From positions 248,001-312,000 of the forward strand of contig NZ_JNCA01000001.1 of assembly GCF_000695795.1 (NCBI RefSeq): a stretch of DNA of 64,000 nt. Direction: 5' to 3'. The notes below the pieces were generated by a model, which saw only the letters and a list, made by a program, of their open reading frames with translations, was not told where the DNA came from and did not search any database. How positions within the stretch are numbered: position 1 is the first letter of the stretch; every line of letters starts with the position of its first letter. Shown here piece after piece: positions 1 through 10,800 of this stretch. The stretch comes from Flavobacterium seoulense (GTDB lineage Bacteria > Bacteroidota > Bacteroidia > Flavobacteriales > Flavobacteriaceae). Both the position numbers and the translations under genes were made by a program.

Positions 1-71
1 TTTAAACAAAGTTAATTGTTATGGTTAGATAGAGTTATTATTTTTAGAGATTTATTGTAAATTGTTATTTC

Positions 72-128
72 ACCCTTTGGTAATTGTCAAATGCCCTATA
101 CAGGTAAAATATAAACAAAGTATGTTTG
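72..128 (+). promoter_or_regulatory. Predicted HTCS operator and promoter, copy 1
   Basis: Two CCCT blocks at 73-76 and 94-97 lie exactly 21 bases apart, about two helical turns. A TATGTTTG sequence at 121-128 fits the Bacteroidota -7 consensus TAnnTTTG. The same layout recurs ahead of susC, the GH105 gene and the distant CE8 gene. I infer that it is the binding site of the AraC-type domain of the HTCS encoded at 25657-30051. This copy has the weakest flanking similarity. Confidence 0.5.
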
Positions 129-234
129 CGTTGTTGATGCTTACCTAAAATTTTAAAATACAAATAAGATACTCTTGTTTATTTTTTTAGGAGTAAGTAA
201 AATCAATTTTAAAATCATTATTTTTTTGAATAAA

Positions 235-1206
235 ATGAAAGTGTCTTTTTATATTGTCTTTTTAGTTTCAATACTTTTCAAATCATTAAGTCCTGTTTAT
301 GCGAACAATGTTTTGAATAAAATCACGGTTGCCTTAGACGGTTCGGGTGATTATAAATCCATTCAGGAGGCAATAACTGCCTGTGGGGCTTTCCCGGCTG
401 ATCAAAAAACTATTTTTATTAAAAACGGTATTTACAAAGAAAAAGTCCTGATTGATTCTTTTCATAGTAACATTAGCCTTGTAGGAGAAAGTACTGAAAA
501 GACTATTATTACTTATGATAATTATGCAGGCCAAGCCGGAATAGGGACTTTTACTAGTTATACTTTAAAAGTTTTGGGGAATAACATCAAAATAGAAAAT
601 CTGACCATTGAAAACTCGTCAGGTAGAGTGGGACAGGCGGTTGCTCTTCATGTTGAAGGAGATTATTTTATTGCAAACAATTGTAAAGTATTAGGTAATC
701 AGGATACTTTATATGCCGCTGGCGAAAATAGTCGTCAATATTACACAGATTGTTTGATAGAGGGAACTACCGATTTTATTTTTGGCTCAGCAACAGCTAT
801 TTTTAGCAAATGTAACATTCACAGTAAAGCCAATTCTTATATTACAGCTGCTAATACTGCAAAGGAAACGCAATTTGGCTATGTGTTTTTCAAATGTACC
901 CTAACTGCTGATCCCAATATTGATAAAGTATATCTTGGCAGACCTTGGCGCGAGTTTGCAAATGTAGCTTTTATAAATTGTTTCTTAGGGAAACACATTA
1001 GATCTGAAGGCTGGCATAATTGGGATAAACCCGAAAGAGAAAAAACAGCCTTTTTTGCAGAGTATGGTAATTATGGCCCGGGTTCGGAAACCGGTAAACG
1101 CGTTAAATGGTTCCAATTACTTTCTAAAAGCAAGCTAAAAGAATTTACAGTAAAAAATATTTTCAAAGTACAGAATCAGTGGTTGTTGGATTCAGCTAAT
1201 CTTTAG
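235..1206 (+). CDS. Pectin methylesterase, family CE8
   Basis: This enzyme removes methyl esters from homogalacturonan so that lyases and GH28 enzymes can cut the backbone. It has 323 residues from the ATG at 235, which is preferred over a TTG at 175 because it gives a clean signal peptide (residues 1 to about 23). The right-handed beta-helix motifs of CE8 are all present: GSGDY near residue 36, GQAVAL with Q134, QDTL with Q156 and D157, DFIFG with D180 as nucleophile, and LGRPW with R236. It heads the first unit of the pectin locus behind the predicted HTCS operator and is followed by a GH28 gene. Periplasmic location is likely, since there is no lipobox or T9SS domain. Confidence 0.93.
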   Translation: MKVSFYIVFLVSILFKSLSPVYANNVLNKITVALDGSGDYKSIQEAITACGAFPADQKTIFIKNGIYKEKVLIDSFHSNISLVGESTEKTIITYDNYAGQAGIGTFTSYTLKVLGNNIKIENLTIENSSGRVGQAVALHVEGDYFIANNCKVLGNQDTLYAAGENSRQYYTDCLIEGTTDFIFGSATAIFSKCNIHSKANSYITAANTAKETQFGYVFFKCTLTADPNIDKVYLGRPWREFANVAFINCFLGKHIRSEGWHNWDKPEREKTAFFAEYGNYGPGSETGKRVKWFQLLSKSKLKEFTVKNIFKVQNQWLLDSANL

Positions 1207-1261
1207 AAAATATAGGGCTAAAGCAATTAAAAATAATTAGTTAACCTGATACCAAATAATA

Positions 1262-2830
1262 ATGAAAACCAGAATATTCAAAAATTTTAAGATCCTTTTT
1301 ATACTGCTTTTTACCTCATTAACCTACGCTAAAAATTATGATATTAAGGCTTTAGGAGCTGATGCTTCGGGAAAAGTAAAATGTACTCAGCTAATTAATA
1401 AAACCATTGAATTGGCATCAAATGAAGGCGGAGGAACATTGTATTTTCCTTCAGGAACTTATTTTACAGGAGCTATAACACTAAAAAGTAACATTACTAT
1501 TTATTTAGAAGCCGGAGCTACCTTGAAATTTTCTCCTGATTTTAAAGATTATCTGCCATTTCAAAATGTACGTTATGAGGGTGTTTTTATGAATACTTTT
1601 AAGCCTTTGTTAAATGCCTATAAAGCAGAAAATATAAGTATAAAAGGCGAAGGGACTTTAGAAGGAAATGGTTTTGCCTGGTGGGAGGAAGCTAAAAGAA
1701 TTAACGCTGAAATTAAAGACAAGAAAACGATAGTAAATCCAACCGATTTACAAAAAAAATGGTCTCAGGAAAATGAGGGGTTAAAAGTAGAAGCCTATTA
1801 TGAAAATACTCTTAAAACCCAATTTTTTCGTCCTCCTTTTATCCAGTTCTTAGAATGTAATAAAATTAAAATTGAGGGTGTGAAAATTCAAAATTCACCT
1901 TTCTGGACTATTAATCCGGTGGGTTGTGATGATATTAGTATTCATGGAGTTACTATTTTTAATCCTTCGAAAGATCCTCATGGTATCAATACGGATGGGA
2001 TTAATCCGTCATCATGTTCCAATGTGAGAATCTCGGATTGTTTTATAAGTGTGGGCGACGATTGTATTACAATAAAATCCGGACGTGATTTTCATGGACG
2101 TGATTACGGAAAAGCTTGTGAAAATATAACTATTACTAATTGTGTTATGCTTGCCGGCCACGGTGGTGTGGTTATCGGTAGCGAAATGTCAGGCGGGGTG
2201 AAAAATGTAGCTATTTCTAATTGTGTTTTTGACGGTACCGATGCGGGTATCCGAATGAAATCGGCAAGAGGCCGAGGCGGTGTTGTAGAGAATATTATGA
2301 TTTCTAATATTGTTATGCGCAATATTAGTCGTAATGCTTTTACGTTCGACCTGTTTTATGACCGGGAGTCTAAGGTTGAAGTAGTTACAGAGCGTACGCC
2401 AATTTTTAGAAATATTCATATCAATAATGTTACTGGTAGGGAGATAAATAAAGCAGGAGTTATTAATGGTATCGAAGAAATGCCTATTAACGAATTGTCA
2501 TTTTCAAATATAACAATGGAAGCCAAAGAAGGTTTTTCTGCAAATTTGGCATCTAATTTAGCCTTTAACAATGTTGATATTGCAACACAAAAAGGAGCTG
2601 CTTTTGAGTTTTCAAAATGTGAAAATTTGGTTTTGAATGATGTGAAATCAAAAATGCCATTAGTCAATCAGCCAATTGTAAAACTAACAGATTGTAAATC
2701 GATTTTAGTGAATAATTGTTTCCAAAAAGTAAAAGTTGATGTTTTCGTTGAGTCGGTAAATAGTGAAGTTATTCAGGGGAATAATTTTCTTTCATTGGTT
2801 ACAAAAGCTTTTAAATTTGATGGTAAATAA
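1262..2830 (+). CDS. Polygalacturonase-like glycoside hydrolase, family GH28
   Basis: This is a predicted exported hydrolase acting on galacturonan or rhamnogalacturonan chains. Of 522 residues, the first ~23 form a signal peptide ending near LTYA. The four GH28 signature blocks are visible: NTDG with D245, GDDC with D266 and D267, GHGG with H300, and RMK at 331-333 (RIK in most members). An N-terminal pectate-lyase-like cap (residues 25-100) matches bacterial exo-acting GH28 proteins. It sits 55 bases after the CE8 gene and only 7 bases before the esterase gene, so it should be cotranscribed with both. Sequence alone does not separate exo-polygalacturonase from rhamnogalacturonan hydrolase activity. 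Confidence 0.92.
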   Translation: MKTRIFKNFKILFILLFTSLTYAKNYDIKALGADASGKVKCTQLINKTIELASNEGGGTLYFPSGTYFTGAITLKSNITIYLEAGATLKFSPDFKDYLPFQNVRYEGVFMNTFKPLLNAYKAENISIKGEGTLEGNGFAWWEEAKRINAEIKDKKTIVNPTDLQKKWSQENEGLKVEAYYENTLKTQFFRPPFIQFLECNKIKIEGVKIQNSPFWTINPVGCDDISIHGVTIFNPSKDPHGINTDGINPSSCSNVRISDCFISVGDDCITIKSGRDFHGRDYGKACENITITNCVMLAGHGGVVIGSEMSGGVKNVAISNCVFDGTDAGIRMKSARGRGGVVENIMISNIVMRNISRNAFTFDLFYDRESKVEVVTERTPIFRNIHINNVTGREINKAGVINGIEEMPINELSFSNITMEAKEGFSANLASNLAFNNVDIATQKGAAFEFSKCENLVLNDVKSKMPLVNQPIVKLTDCKSILVNNCFQKVKVDVFVESVNSEVIQGNNFLSLVTKAFKFDGK

Positions 2831-2837
2831 GATTTTT

Positions 2838-3752
2838 ATGAAACGTGTAATTATAACTTTAATTTGTTTTATAACGGTAAGTACTGCTTTTTGCCAGGAG
2901 ATAATACCTCTTTGGCCAGAGGGAAAAATGCCTAATTCTAAAGGATTAAAGCTAAAGAAAATTGAAGAACGTGAAAGAATAACCCAGGTTGATATTCCTA
3001 CGATGCATGCTTTTTTGACTTCAAAAGAAGAAAACAAAGGGACGGCAGTACTTATTTTTCCACCGGGAGGCTATCAAAAGTTAACGTATAATATTGCCGG
3101 TTTCCAGTTGGCCAAGTGGTTTAATACCATGGGAATTAATGCTTTTGTGGTTTTGCACCGTTTACCTACTTCACCTGATTTGGTAAATCCGGCCTTCGGA
3201 GCACTTATGGATGCTCAGCGCGCCATAAAAATAGTGCGTTCAAATGCTGAGCAATGGGGTATTGATAAAAATAAAATTGGAGTAATGGGATGCTCTGCCG
3301 GTGGAGGTTTGGCTGTCAATACGGCTACTATGCCCAAAGACTATTCGCAAATTAAAGACGCTTTAGATAATGTCGATTGCAAACCTAATTTTCAAATCCT
3401 CGTTTCGGGAGCTATCAGCATGAAACAGAATGCCCATCAGGGTAGCCATGATGCCTTATTGGGTAAAAATGCTTCTTTAGAAAATGAAACCCTTTTTTCG
3501 GGTGAATTAAATGTTACTGAAACTACACCACCCGCTTTTATTGTTTGTGCAGCCAATGATCATGTGGTAAGTCCATTAAACAGTTTACAATATTATCAGG
3601 CACTTTTTCTAAAGAAAATACAGGCTGCTTTGCATATTTTTCCTCAGGGAGATCACGCTATTGCGCTGCGAAACAATCCGGGTTCTACACAACTGTGGAC
3701 TAATTTATGCGAAGTCTGGCTCGATGAAATGGGCTTTTTGACTAAAAAATAG
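2838..3752 (+). CDS. Exported alpha/beta-hydrolase, probable pectin/RG acetylesterase
   Basis: The gene encodes a 304-residue protein with a short signal peptide ending near AFCQ. The alpha/beta-hydrolase fold of the BD-FAE/acetylxylan-esterase-like type is indicated by the oxyanion-type PPGGY (76-80) and by the catalytic triad: S153 in GCSAGG, D241 in AANDH and H273 in QGDHA. The ATG at 2838 is chosen because earlier in-frame starts lie inside the GH28 gene and precede the signal peptide. The position between GH28 and CE8 genes suggests deacetylation of pectin or rhamnogalacturonan oligosaccharides. The substrate is inferred from context only. Confidence 0.85.
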   Translation: MKRVIITLICFITVSTAFCQEIIPLWPEGKMPNSKGLKLKKIEERERITQVDIPTMHAFLTSKEENKGTAVLIFPPGGYQKLTYNIAGFQLAKWFNTMGINAFVVLHRLPTSPDLVNPAFGALMDAQRAIKIVRSNAEQWGIDKNKIGVMGCSAGGGLAVNTATMPKDYSQIKDALDNVDCKPNFQILVSGAISMKQNAHQGSHDALLGKNASLENETLFSGELNVTETTPPAFIVCAANDHVVSPLNSLQYYQALFLKKIQAALHIFPQGDHAIALRNNPGSTQLWTNLCEVWLDEMGFLTKK

Positions 3753-3785
3753 AAGCTTCTTCCTTTACTTCTAATACAATAACGA

Positions 3786-3814
3786 TAGCTGTTTTTTAAA
3801 AAAAGAAACAGCTA
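3786..3814. other. Intergenic hairpin between esterase and CE8 genes
   Basis: TAGCTGTTT at 3786-3794 pairs with AAACAGCTA at 3806-3814, and the arms are extended by T- and A-runs. No T-run follows on the + strand, so this is not a clear terminator. It may be an attenuator or an mRNA-end-stabilising structure within the operon. Confidence 0.4.
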
Positions 3815-3872
3815 AAAGGAATCTTATTCTCTATATCTAAAATTAACATTTTATAACAACTAAAATTTATTT

Positions 3873-4922
3873 ATGAATATAATAACCAAATTAATGCTAT
3901 TATTCTGTTTTGTCAGCAGTTGCACTTTTACAGTTTCGGCAAATGTGAAAGACAAAAAAATTGTGGTCGCTCTTGACGGAAGCGGGGATTATACAAAAAT
4001 TCAGCAGGCTATTGATGCTGTACCGGCAAATAATCAGGAACGGACTATTATTTTTATTAAAAACGGACTTTATAATACCGAGAAAATCATTGTGCCTTCC
4101 GATAAAAAATTAATCACTTTTAAAGGCGAAAGCCGTGAGAAAACCATCATTAGTTATCATATTTATGATTGTACAGGTGGCTTAAATAACAAATGTCCTG
4201 CCGAAGATGTAGCCAAATGGACGGGGCAAAACATTCGTACTTCTGCTTCGGTAACTATACAAGGAGACGGTTTTACTGCTGAAAATATCACCTTTCAAAA
4301 CACGGCTGGTGCAGTAGGTCAAGCTCTGGCCATTTTTATTGCTTCTGATAAAAATGTATTTGTTAATTGCAGCTTTTTAGGTTATCAGGATACGATGTTG
4401 TTAGGTAAAGACGGAACCCGCAGTTATTTTAAAAGCTGTCTGGTACTGGGAAGAACCGATTATATCTATGGTGGTGGAATCGGTTATTTTGATACCTGCG
4501 AAATCAGAAGTTATGGTGGCGGCTGGATTACTGCACCAAGTACGCCTAAAGACCAGAAATACGGTTTTGTATTTAATAACTGCAAACTGACTTTTGTAAC
4601 CAAAAGTCCCCGTGCTAATGATGACAAACAGCCCTTTAGTTTAGGAAGACCCTGGCATAATTACCCAAAAGTGGCCTGGATTAACTGTGATATGGCTAAA
4701 GAATTAAATCCATTGGGTTGGCCTACAACCTGGCGTATGGATTACGCGGCTACAAGTACCGATTTGCATTTGTATGAATATAAAAACAAAGGCGAAGGAG
4801 CAAGTATGTCAAATCGTGCAAAATGGGCTGGTTTAAAAGAATTATCATCTTCAGAAGCTACAGCATATTCGCTGGAAAATGTAGTAAAAGGAACTGATAA
4901 TTGGAATCCAAATAAACAATAA
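3873..4922 (+). CDS. Pectin methylesterase, family CE8 (second copy)
   Basis: This is a second pectin methylesterase of 349 residues with a signal peptide of about 23 residues. CE8 residues are intact: GSGDY at 36-40, GQALAI with Q150, YQDTM with Q172 and D173, DYIYG with D196, and LGRPW with R259. It differs from the first copy in having DYIYG for DFIFG and a Cys-containing insert near residues 100-115. This points to a different subgroup, possibly with different tolerance of acetylation or methylation pattern. It lies 120 bases after the esterase gene and 16 bases before the GH95 gene. Confidence 0.93.
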   Translation: MNIITKLMLLFCFVSSCTFTVSANVKDKKIVVALDGSGDYTKIQQAIDAVPANNQERTIIFIKNGLYNTEKIIVPSDKKLITFKGESREKTIISYHIYDCTGGLNNKCPAEDVAKWTGQNIRTSASVTIQGDGFTAENITFQNTAGAVGQALAIFIASDKNVFVNCSFLGYQDTMLLGKDGTRSYFKSCLVLGRTDYIYGGGIGYFDTCEIRSYGGGWITAPSTPKDQKYGFVFNNCKLTFVTKSPRANDDKQPFSLGRPWHNYPKVAWINCDMAKELNPLGWPTTWRMDYAATSTDLHLYEYKNKGEGASMSNRAKWAGLKELSSSEATAYSLENVVKGTDNWNPNKQ

Positions 4923-4938
4923 TTTAAAGTAGTTTGCT

Positions 4939-7470
4939 ATGAAAAAACAATGTTTTTTAATTATGCTGTTTGCTTTTTTGGGTAATATTTATGCCCAAAA
5001 AAAATTAATACTATGGTATAATCAACCTTCAAAAGCCTGGACCGATGCGATGCCTTTAGGAAATGGTCGTTTAGGCGCTATGGTATATGGTGTACCACAA
5101 TGTGATACAATTCAAATTAATGAAGATACTTTTTGGTCAGGGAGTCCGTATCAAAATACAAATCCTAATGCAAGAAAAAGTTTAAAAGCAATTCAGGATT
5201 ATCTGCAAAATGAAAATTATGTGGAAGCACAAAAAATTGCAATGCAAGATATAATCAGCGATAGAAAGCTTACTTCTCACGGGCAAGTCTATCAATCCAT
5301 TGGGAATTTGGTTTTAAAAGTACCAGGACATGAAAACTTCGAAAATTATTATAGGGAATTAGATTTAAAAACCGCCATTGCTACTACCAAATACAAGGTG
5401 AATGGAGTGAATTTTCAAAGAGAAATGTTTACTTCTTTTACGGATCAATTAATTATCATTCGACTATCAGCCGATAAAAAAGGGGCAATTGATTTTAATG
5501 CCTCTTTTGCAGGTCCTTTAAAAACCAATATGGTAGAAGTTGCAACTGTGGTTCCTGATGGGCAAAACCAAATGATGGTAATTAATGGAAAATGTGCAAG
5601 AGAGAAAGAAGAAAATATTCTGAACTTGTTAAATTTTAATGCTCAAATTAAAGTAGAAGCAAAAGGTGGCAAGCAAACCAAAGTAGGAAACGAAATTGCA
5701 GTATCTAATGCTGATGAAGTGTTTATTTATGTTTCGGTAGCGACAAATTTCAAAAACTATAAAGATATTTCGGTGGACGCTGAAAAGAAGGCAAAAGCCT
5801 ATTTGCTTAATTTTTCTAAACCGTATCAAAAAGCTAAAGAAGATCATATTGCTTTTTATCAGAAACAATTTGGTAGAGTAGAATTAGATTTAGGTAGTTC
5901 TGCCCAAATGAATAAACCTACCGATCAAAGAATTTCAGAATTTTCTAAAATTGAGGATCCTGATTTAGTAGCTACTTATTTTCAATTTGGAAGATACTTA
6001 CTTATTGCCTCTTCACAACCCGGTACACAACCCGCCAATTTACAGGGAATTTGGAATCCCAATGCGGGACAGTATCCAGCCTGGGATAGTAAATATACGA
6101 CCAATATTAATGTAGAGATGAATTATTGGCCAGCCGAAGTAACCAATTTATCGGAGTGTCACGAACCTTTTATCAAATTAATAAAAGAGGTTAGCGAAAC
6201 TGGAAAACAATCGGCTTCAGAAATGTATGGTTCCAGAGGCTGGACGCTGCATCATAACACCGATTTATGGCGTTCTACGGGTGCTGTTGATGGGACAGCA
6301 GGTATTTGGCCAACTTGCAATGCGTGGTTTGCTTCGCATCTTTGGGAGAAGTTTCTTTTTTCGGGAGATAAAAAATATTTAAAAGAAGTATATCCTATTT
6401 TGAAAAGTGCGTCCGAATTTTATCAGGATTTTTTAATTAAAGATAAGAAAACGGGATATATGGTGGTTTCACCTTCTGTTTCTCCTGAACATACTCCGGG
6501 TTTACATTCGTATGAGATTATAAAAGCTGACGGCACTAAAGCAAATGAACGTTGTAACGTGTTTGCTGGAGTAACTATGGATAATCAAATGGTTTTTGAT
6601 TTACTTTCAAATACTATTGATGCTGCCGAATTTTTAAAAACAGACAAAGAGTTTGTAGTGGAATTAAAAAAACTGCGTCAACAATTGCCTCCAATGCACA
6701 TTGGTAAATACACCCAATTACAGGAATGGTTAGAAGATTGGGATCGTAAAAATGATACGCACCGTCACGTATCACATCTTTGGGGTGTTTTTCCTGGAAG
6801 AGAAGTTTCACCTTTTAAAACTCCTGAACTTTTTGAAGCTTCAAGAAATTCTTTAATTGGTAAAGGAGATGCAAGTCGTGGCTGGTCTATGGGATGGAAA
6901 GTATGTCTTTGGGCTCGTTATTTAGATGGTAATCATGCTTATCAGTTAATTAAAAATCAGTTAAATCTAAAACCAGCTAATGCTACGATCAAAGACCCCG
7001 ACGGAGGAACTTATACCAATATGTTTGATGCGCATCCGCCATTTCAAATTGATGGGAATTTTGGATGTACTGCCGGTATAGCCGAAATGTTATTGCAAAG
7101 TCATGATGGTGCAGTTAGTTTGTTGCCAGCCCTGCCTGATGTTTGGAAAAATGGTGTAGTTAAAGGACTAAAAGCCAGAGGAGGTTTTGAAATTGAAAAA
7201 CTGGAGTGGAAGAATGGTAAAATTACTGCTGTGACCATTAAATCGAATTTAGGAGGAAACTTACGTTTGAGAAGTCACACTAAATTGAAAGGGAAAGCAT
7301 TGAATGTTGCTCAAGGTGAAAATGCCAATCCTTTTTTCAAATACCAACCCGTTGAAAAGCCTTTTGTTTCAGAAAGCGCAGCTTTTAAAGGAACAGATAT
7401 TTTAAAAGTCTTTGAATTTGATATCAATACAGTAAAAGGCAATTCGTATACTTTTTCTATGGTTCCATAA
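4939..7470 (+). CDS. GH95 alpha-L-fucosidase/alpha-L-galactosidase
   Basis: This 843-residue exported enzyme has a signal peptide ending near IYAQ (residue 20). GH95 features include the N-terminal [22 protein letters not shown] block, NINVEMNYW with N389 and N391 (water-activating pair in the family), SPE with E517 (general acid), HHNTDLW, and QIDGNFG with D705. It would remove alpha-1,2-linked fucose or L-galactose from side chains of pectin or co-occurring hemicellulose. It is the last gene of the first unit and is followed by a strong terminator. A second GH95 lies at 19995; the two are similar throughout, especially in the last 120 residues, and look like paralogs. Confidence 0.93.
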   Translation: MKKQCFLIMLFAFLGNIYAQKKLILWYNQPSKAWTDAMPLGNGRLGAMVYGVPQCDTIQINEDTFWSGSPYQNTNPNARKSLKAIQDYLQNENYVEAQKIAMQDIISDRKLTSHGQVYQSIGNLVLKVPGHENFENYYRELDLKTAIATTKYKVNGVNFQREMFTSFTDQLIIIRLSADKKGAIDFNASFAGPLKTNMVEVATVVPDGQNQMMVINGKCAREKEENILNLLNFNAQIKVEAKGGKQTKVGNEIAVSNADEVFIYVSVATNFKNYKDISVDAEKKAKAYLLNFSKPYQKAKEDHIAFYQKQFGRVELDLGSSAQMNKPTDQRISEFSKIEDPDLVATYFQFGRYLLIASSQPGTQPANLQGIWNPNAGQYPAWDSKYTTNINVEMNYWPAEVTNLSECHEPFIKLIKEVSETGKQSASEMYGSRGWTLHHNTDLWRSTGAVDGTAGIWPTCNAWFASHLWEKFLFSGDKKYLKEVYPILKSASEFYQDFLIKDKKTGYMVVSPSVSPEHTPGLHSYEIIKADGTKANERCNVFAGVTMDNQMVFDLLSNTIDAAEFLKTDKEFVVELKKLRQQLPPMHIGKYTQLQEWLEDWDRKNDTHRHVSHLWGVFPGREVSPFKTPELFEASRNSLIGKGDASRGWSMGWKVCLWARYLDGNHAYQLIKNQLNLKPANATIKDPDGGTYTNMFDAHPPFQIDGNFGCTAGIAEMLLQSHDGAVSLLPALPDVWKNGVVKGLKARGGFEIEKLEWKNGKITAVTIKSNLGGNLRLRSHTKLKGKALNVAQGENANPFFKYQPVEKPFVSESAAFKGTDILKVFEFDINTVKGNSYTFSMVP

Positions 7471-7500
7471 GTTTTGGATAAACTTATACAGTTGAAAAAA

Positions 7501-7533
7501 GGGCAATGAATTTTAATTCATTGCTCTTTTTTT
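7501..7533 (+). terminator. Rho-independent terminator after the first pectin unit
   Basis: GGGCAATGAA (7501-7510) pairs with TTCATTGCTC (7517-7526), allowing one G-T pair, and a run of seven T follows. Confidence 0.85.
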
Positions 7534-7650
7534 ATGCATTTAGCGGAAACGTTTATGTTAAAATTTCCACATTCTAAAATGATTGGATTTTAAAGGCGGT
7601 TTTTAGTGTTTTTTCTCGGGAAGCATTGAAAATACTACTATTGTGTGATA

Positions 7651-7708
7651 TGACCCCTCTCATTTTGTGTTTTGACCCTGCTGGCTGAAATCTTAAAATC
7701 TAGTTTTG
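7651..7708 (+). promoter_or_regulatory. Predicted HTCS operator and promoter, copy 2 (susC)
   Basis: CCCT at 7655-7658 and 7676-7679 are 21 bases apart, each in a TGACCC context. TAGTTTTG at 7701-7708 fits the TAnnTTTG -7 element. A 61-base stretch covering this site aligns without gaps to the site ahead of the GH105 gene, although the surrounding DNA is unrelated. The rest of the 415-base gap between GH95 and susC shows no gene; an untranslated leader of about 170 bases precedes susC. Confidence 0.65.
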
Positions 7709-7885
7709 TTTAACAATTTTTTATGAAGAACAAATTTTAAACAAATGTTTTTAACCAATTAAATAAGATCGAATGGAAAAAGAATTATGAAGATTTTTTA
7801 AAATATATCTACCTGAATTAAGAAGAAAAAAATCAGGTGGTATAGAAAACACAAACTATTATTAACCAACTAAACCCAAAAATGT

Positions 7886-10800
7886 ATGAAAAATTATTTG
7901 TCAAAGACTGACTTTGGCTTATTTAAACCATTGAGAAGAAGAACTACATTATTTACAGTCGCTTTTTTTATGATTGAGTTTGCAGCTAATGCAAATGAGA
8001 AAACCAAACTGCGAAATGTAAATACTTCTTCAAGTATTGAGTATAATAATACTAATTTTATTTTAACTAATTATTTGAAAGTTTGTAATGTTCAGGATCA
8101 AATAACTGTTAAAGGGAAAGTAGTAGATGAAAAAGGATTAGGAATACCAGGTGTTTCTGTTCTTTTAAAAGGAAGTAAAAAGAGTGTTGTGACTGATATA
8201 GACGGAAGTTTTGAACTTGTAAATGTCTCTTCAAATGGCACACTTGTTTTTTCATTTATTGGAATGCAAACTCAGGAAATAGCTATTGGAGGTAAAAAGA
8301 ATCTTTCTATAGTTATGAAAGATTCGTCAACAAATCTTGATGAGGTTGTTGTTATTGGGTATGGTACAGCCAAAAGAAAAGACTTAACAGGCTCGGTTGC
8401 ATCCGTAAACATGAGTGATTTGAAAGATATTCCCGCTACCAATGCTTTACAGGCTATAGCAGGTAGATTAGCCGGAGTAAATGTTACTATTACCGAAGGA
8501 GCTCCTGATGCCCGAATTAACGTACGTGTAAGAGGAGGAAGTTCCATCACTCAGGATAATTCACCTTTGTATATAGTAGATGGTTTTCAGGTAAACAATA
8601 TAAATGATATTCCTCCTGGAGATATTGAAACTATTGATGTACTTAAGGATGCTTCATCGGCAGCTATTTATGGTTCTCAAGGGGCTAATGGAGTAGTGCT
8701 TATAACTACTAAGTCAGGGAAAAAAGGTAAGGTTGAGATTACTGCAAATGTCTATACTGGTTTAAAAAAGACATATAATCTGACTGATGTTTTATCTCCT
8801 TATGAGTATGTATATTTTCAAAAAGAAATAGATCCGGGCTCCAATGTTTCTGGAACTAGTTTTTATTCTGCTTATGGTTTGTGGAGTGATATTGATATTT
8901 ACAAATCAAAAAAAGGATTCGATTGGCAGGAAAAACTATATGGTAATACAGGTTTTCAAACCCATACTGATTTAGGTTTGTCAGGAGGAGATGAGAAAAT
9001 GCAGTATAAAGTTAATTATAGCCATGATTTTGAAGATTTTATAATGATAAATTCTTCTTATAAAAGAGATTACGTAAGTTTTAAATTAAATAGAGAGATT
9101 AGCTCAAAATTCCGTGTTGATTTTAACTCCAGATTTTCAAATACAATTATTTCAGGACCTAGTGTTTCTAGTGGAGGTAAGTTAAAAGACGGGATTAAAT
9201 ATGCGCCTGTTAGAAGTTTAACTTATCTGGATCCAGGTGCTTTCTTGGGTACAACTGACAATATAACTTCAGCGGAGGCTTTAAGTAGTTTGAATGATCC
9301 AATTTATAATATTTCAAACGAATACAAAGAGCAAAATAATTTTAACCTTACGATGAATGGTGGATTAACATATAAACCATTTAAGGGAATAACTATTGTT
9401 TCTCAAGGGAGTTATGCAGTGAATAGAAATTTTACTGATAATGTTTGGTTAAAGAATACAGGTGAAGCCAGTGCCAATGGAGGACAGCCTGTAGCTAAAC
9501 GTCAGGATGTAAAAGGTGTTGACTGGTCTATGCAAAATACAATAAGTTATGATGGCAATTTTGATAATTCAAATCATCGATTAAATGTTTTATTAGGGCA
9601 GGAAGCACGTGATTCGCATACTGATGAAACATTAATTCAGTCAAAATTTTTTCCTGATGATTTCAATGAAAAAGATGTTTTGGCTATGTGGAATTACGGT
9701 ACTCCTTTACCAACTTATACCACTATTAATGAGCCTACAAGAACGGCATCTTATTTTGGACGTATCAATTATACTTTATTTAATAAATATATTTTTAGCG
9801 TTACTTCAAGATTAGATGGTAAAAATGTTTTTTCACCACAAAACAGATGGGGTTTCTTTCCAGGTGCTGCTTTTGCTTGGCGATTGTCTGATGAGAAATT
9901 TATGGAAAAAACCAAAGACTGGCTATCTAATGCAAAGTTCCGTTTGAGTTATGGTGAGGTAGGAAATGCCCGTGTGGGGTCTTACTGGCGTCAGGATTAT
10001 ACTTTTGAATCATCAGCAAACCGATTGATTTATATTGGAAATAATGCTCAGAGTACTTTAAAACCTTCGACAACTTTAAAAAATGAAAACCTAACTTGGG
10101 AAACTACGGTGTCAACCAACTTAGGTCTAGATTTAGGATTTTTTAATCAAAGATTGAGTTTAAACATTGATGCTTATCAAATTGATACAAAGGATTTGAT
10201 TTTGGCAGTGGCATTGCCTTCTAACTCAGGATATACTTCGCAATATCAAAACATAGGTAGTACTTCTAATAAAGGACTTGAGTTTACTTTGTCAGGAGAT
10301 ATTATTGACGCAAATGAATTTAAGTTGTCAGCTAATTTTAATATTGCTTTTAATAAAAATATAGTAAAAAGCCTGGACGGTTCTGATGAAATGATTGCTG
10401 CGACTAACTGGGCTCCAAATGTAGGTCGTGATGATTATAGAGCCAGAGTAGGGCAACCTGTAGGCTTAATGTATGGTTATGTTTCAGACGGATTTTACAG
10501 TTTTGACGATTTTACCTATGATAATACGCAAAAGAAATGGATTTTAAATCCAGGAGTAGTAGATGCTTCTAAAGTAATCACCACTTCGGGGAATTATTTT
10601 GGACCAGGTCACATGAAACTTAAAAAATTAGGAGGTACAGGTACGGTTATTAATCCAGATGAAGACCGTAGAGTTATTGGTAGAGCACAGCCTAAACATA
10701 CAGGGGGTTTTTCAATCAATACTTCTTATAAAGGATTTGATTTAGCAGCAATGTTTAACTGGTCTTACGGGAATGATATTTATAATGCGAATAAAATTGA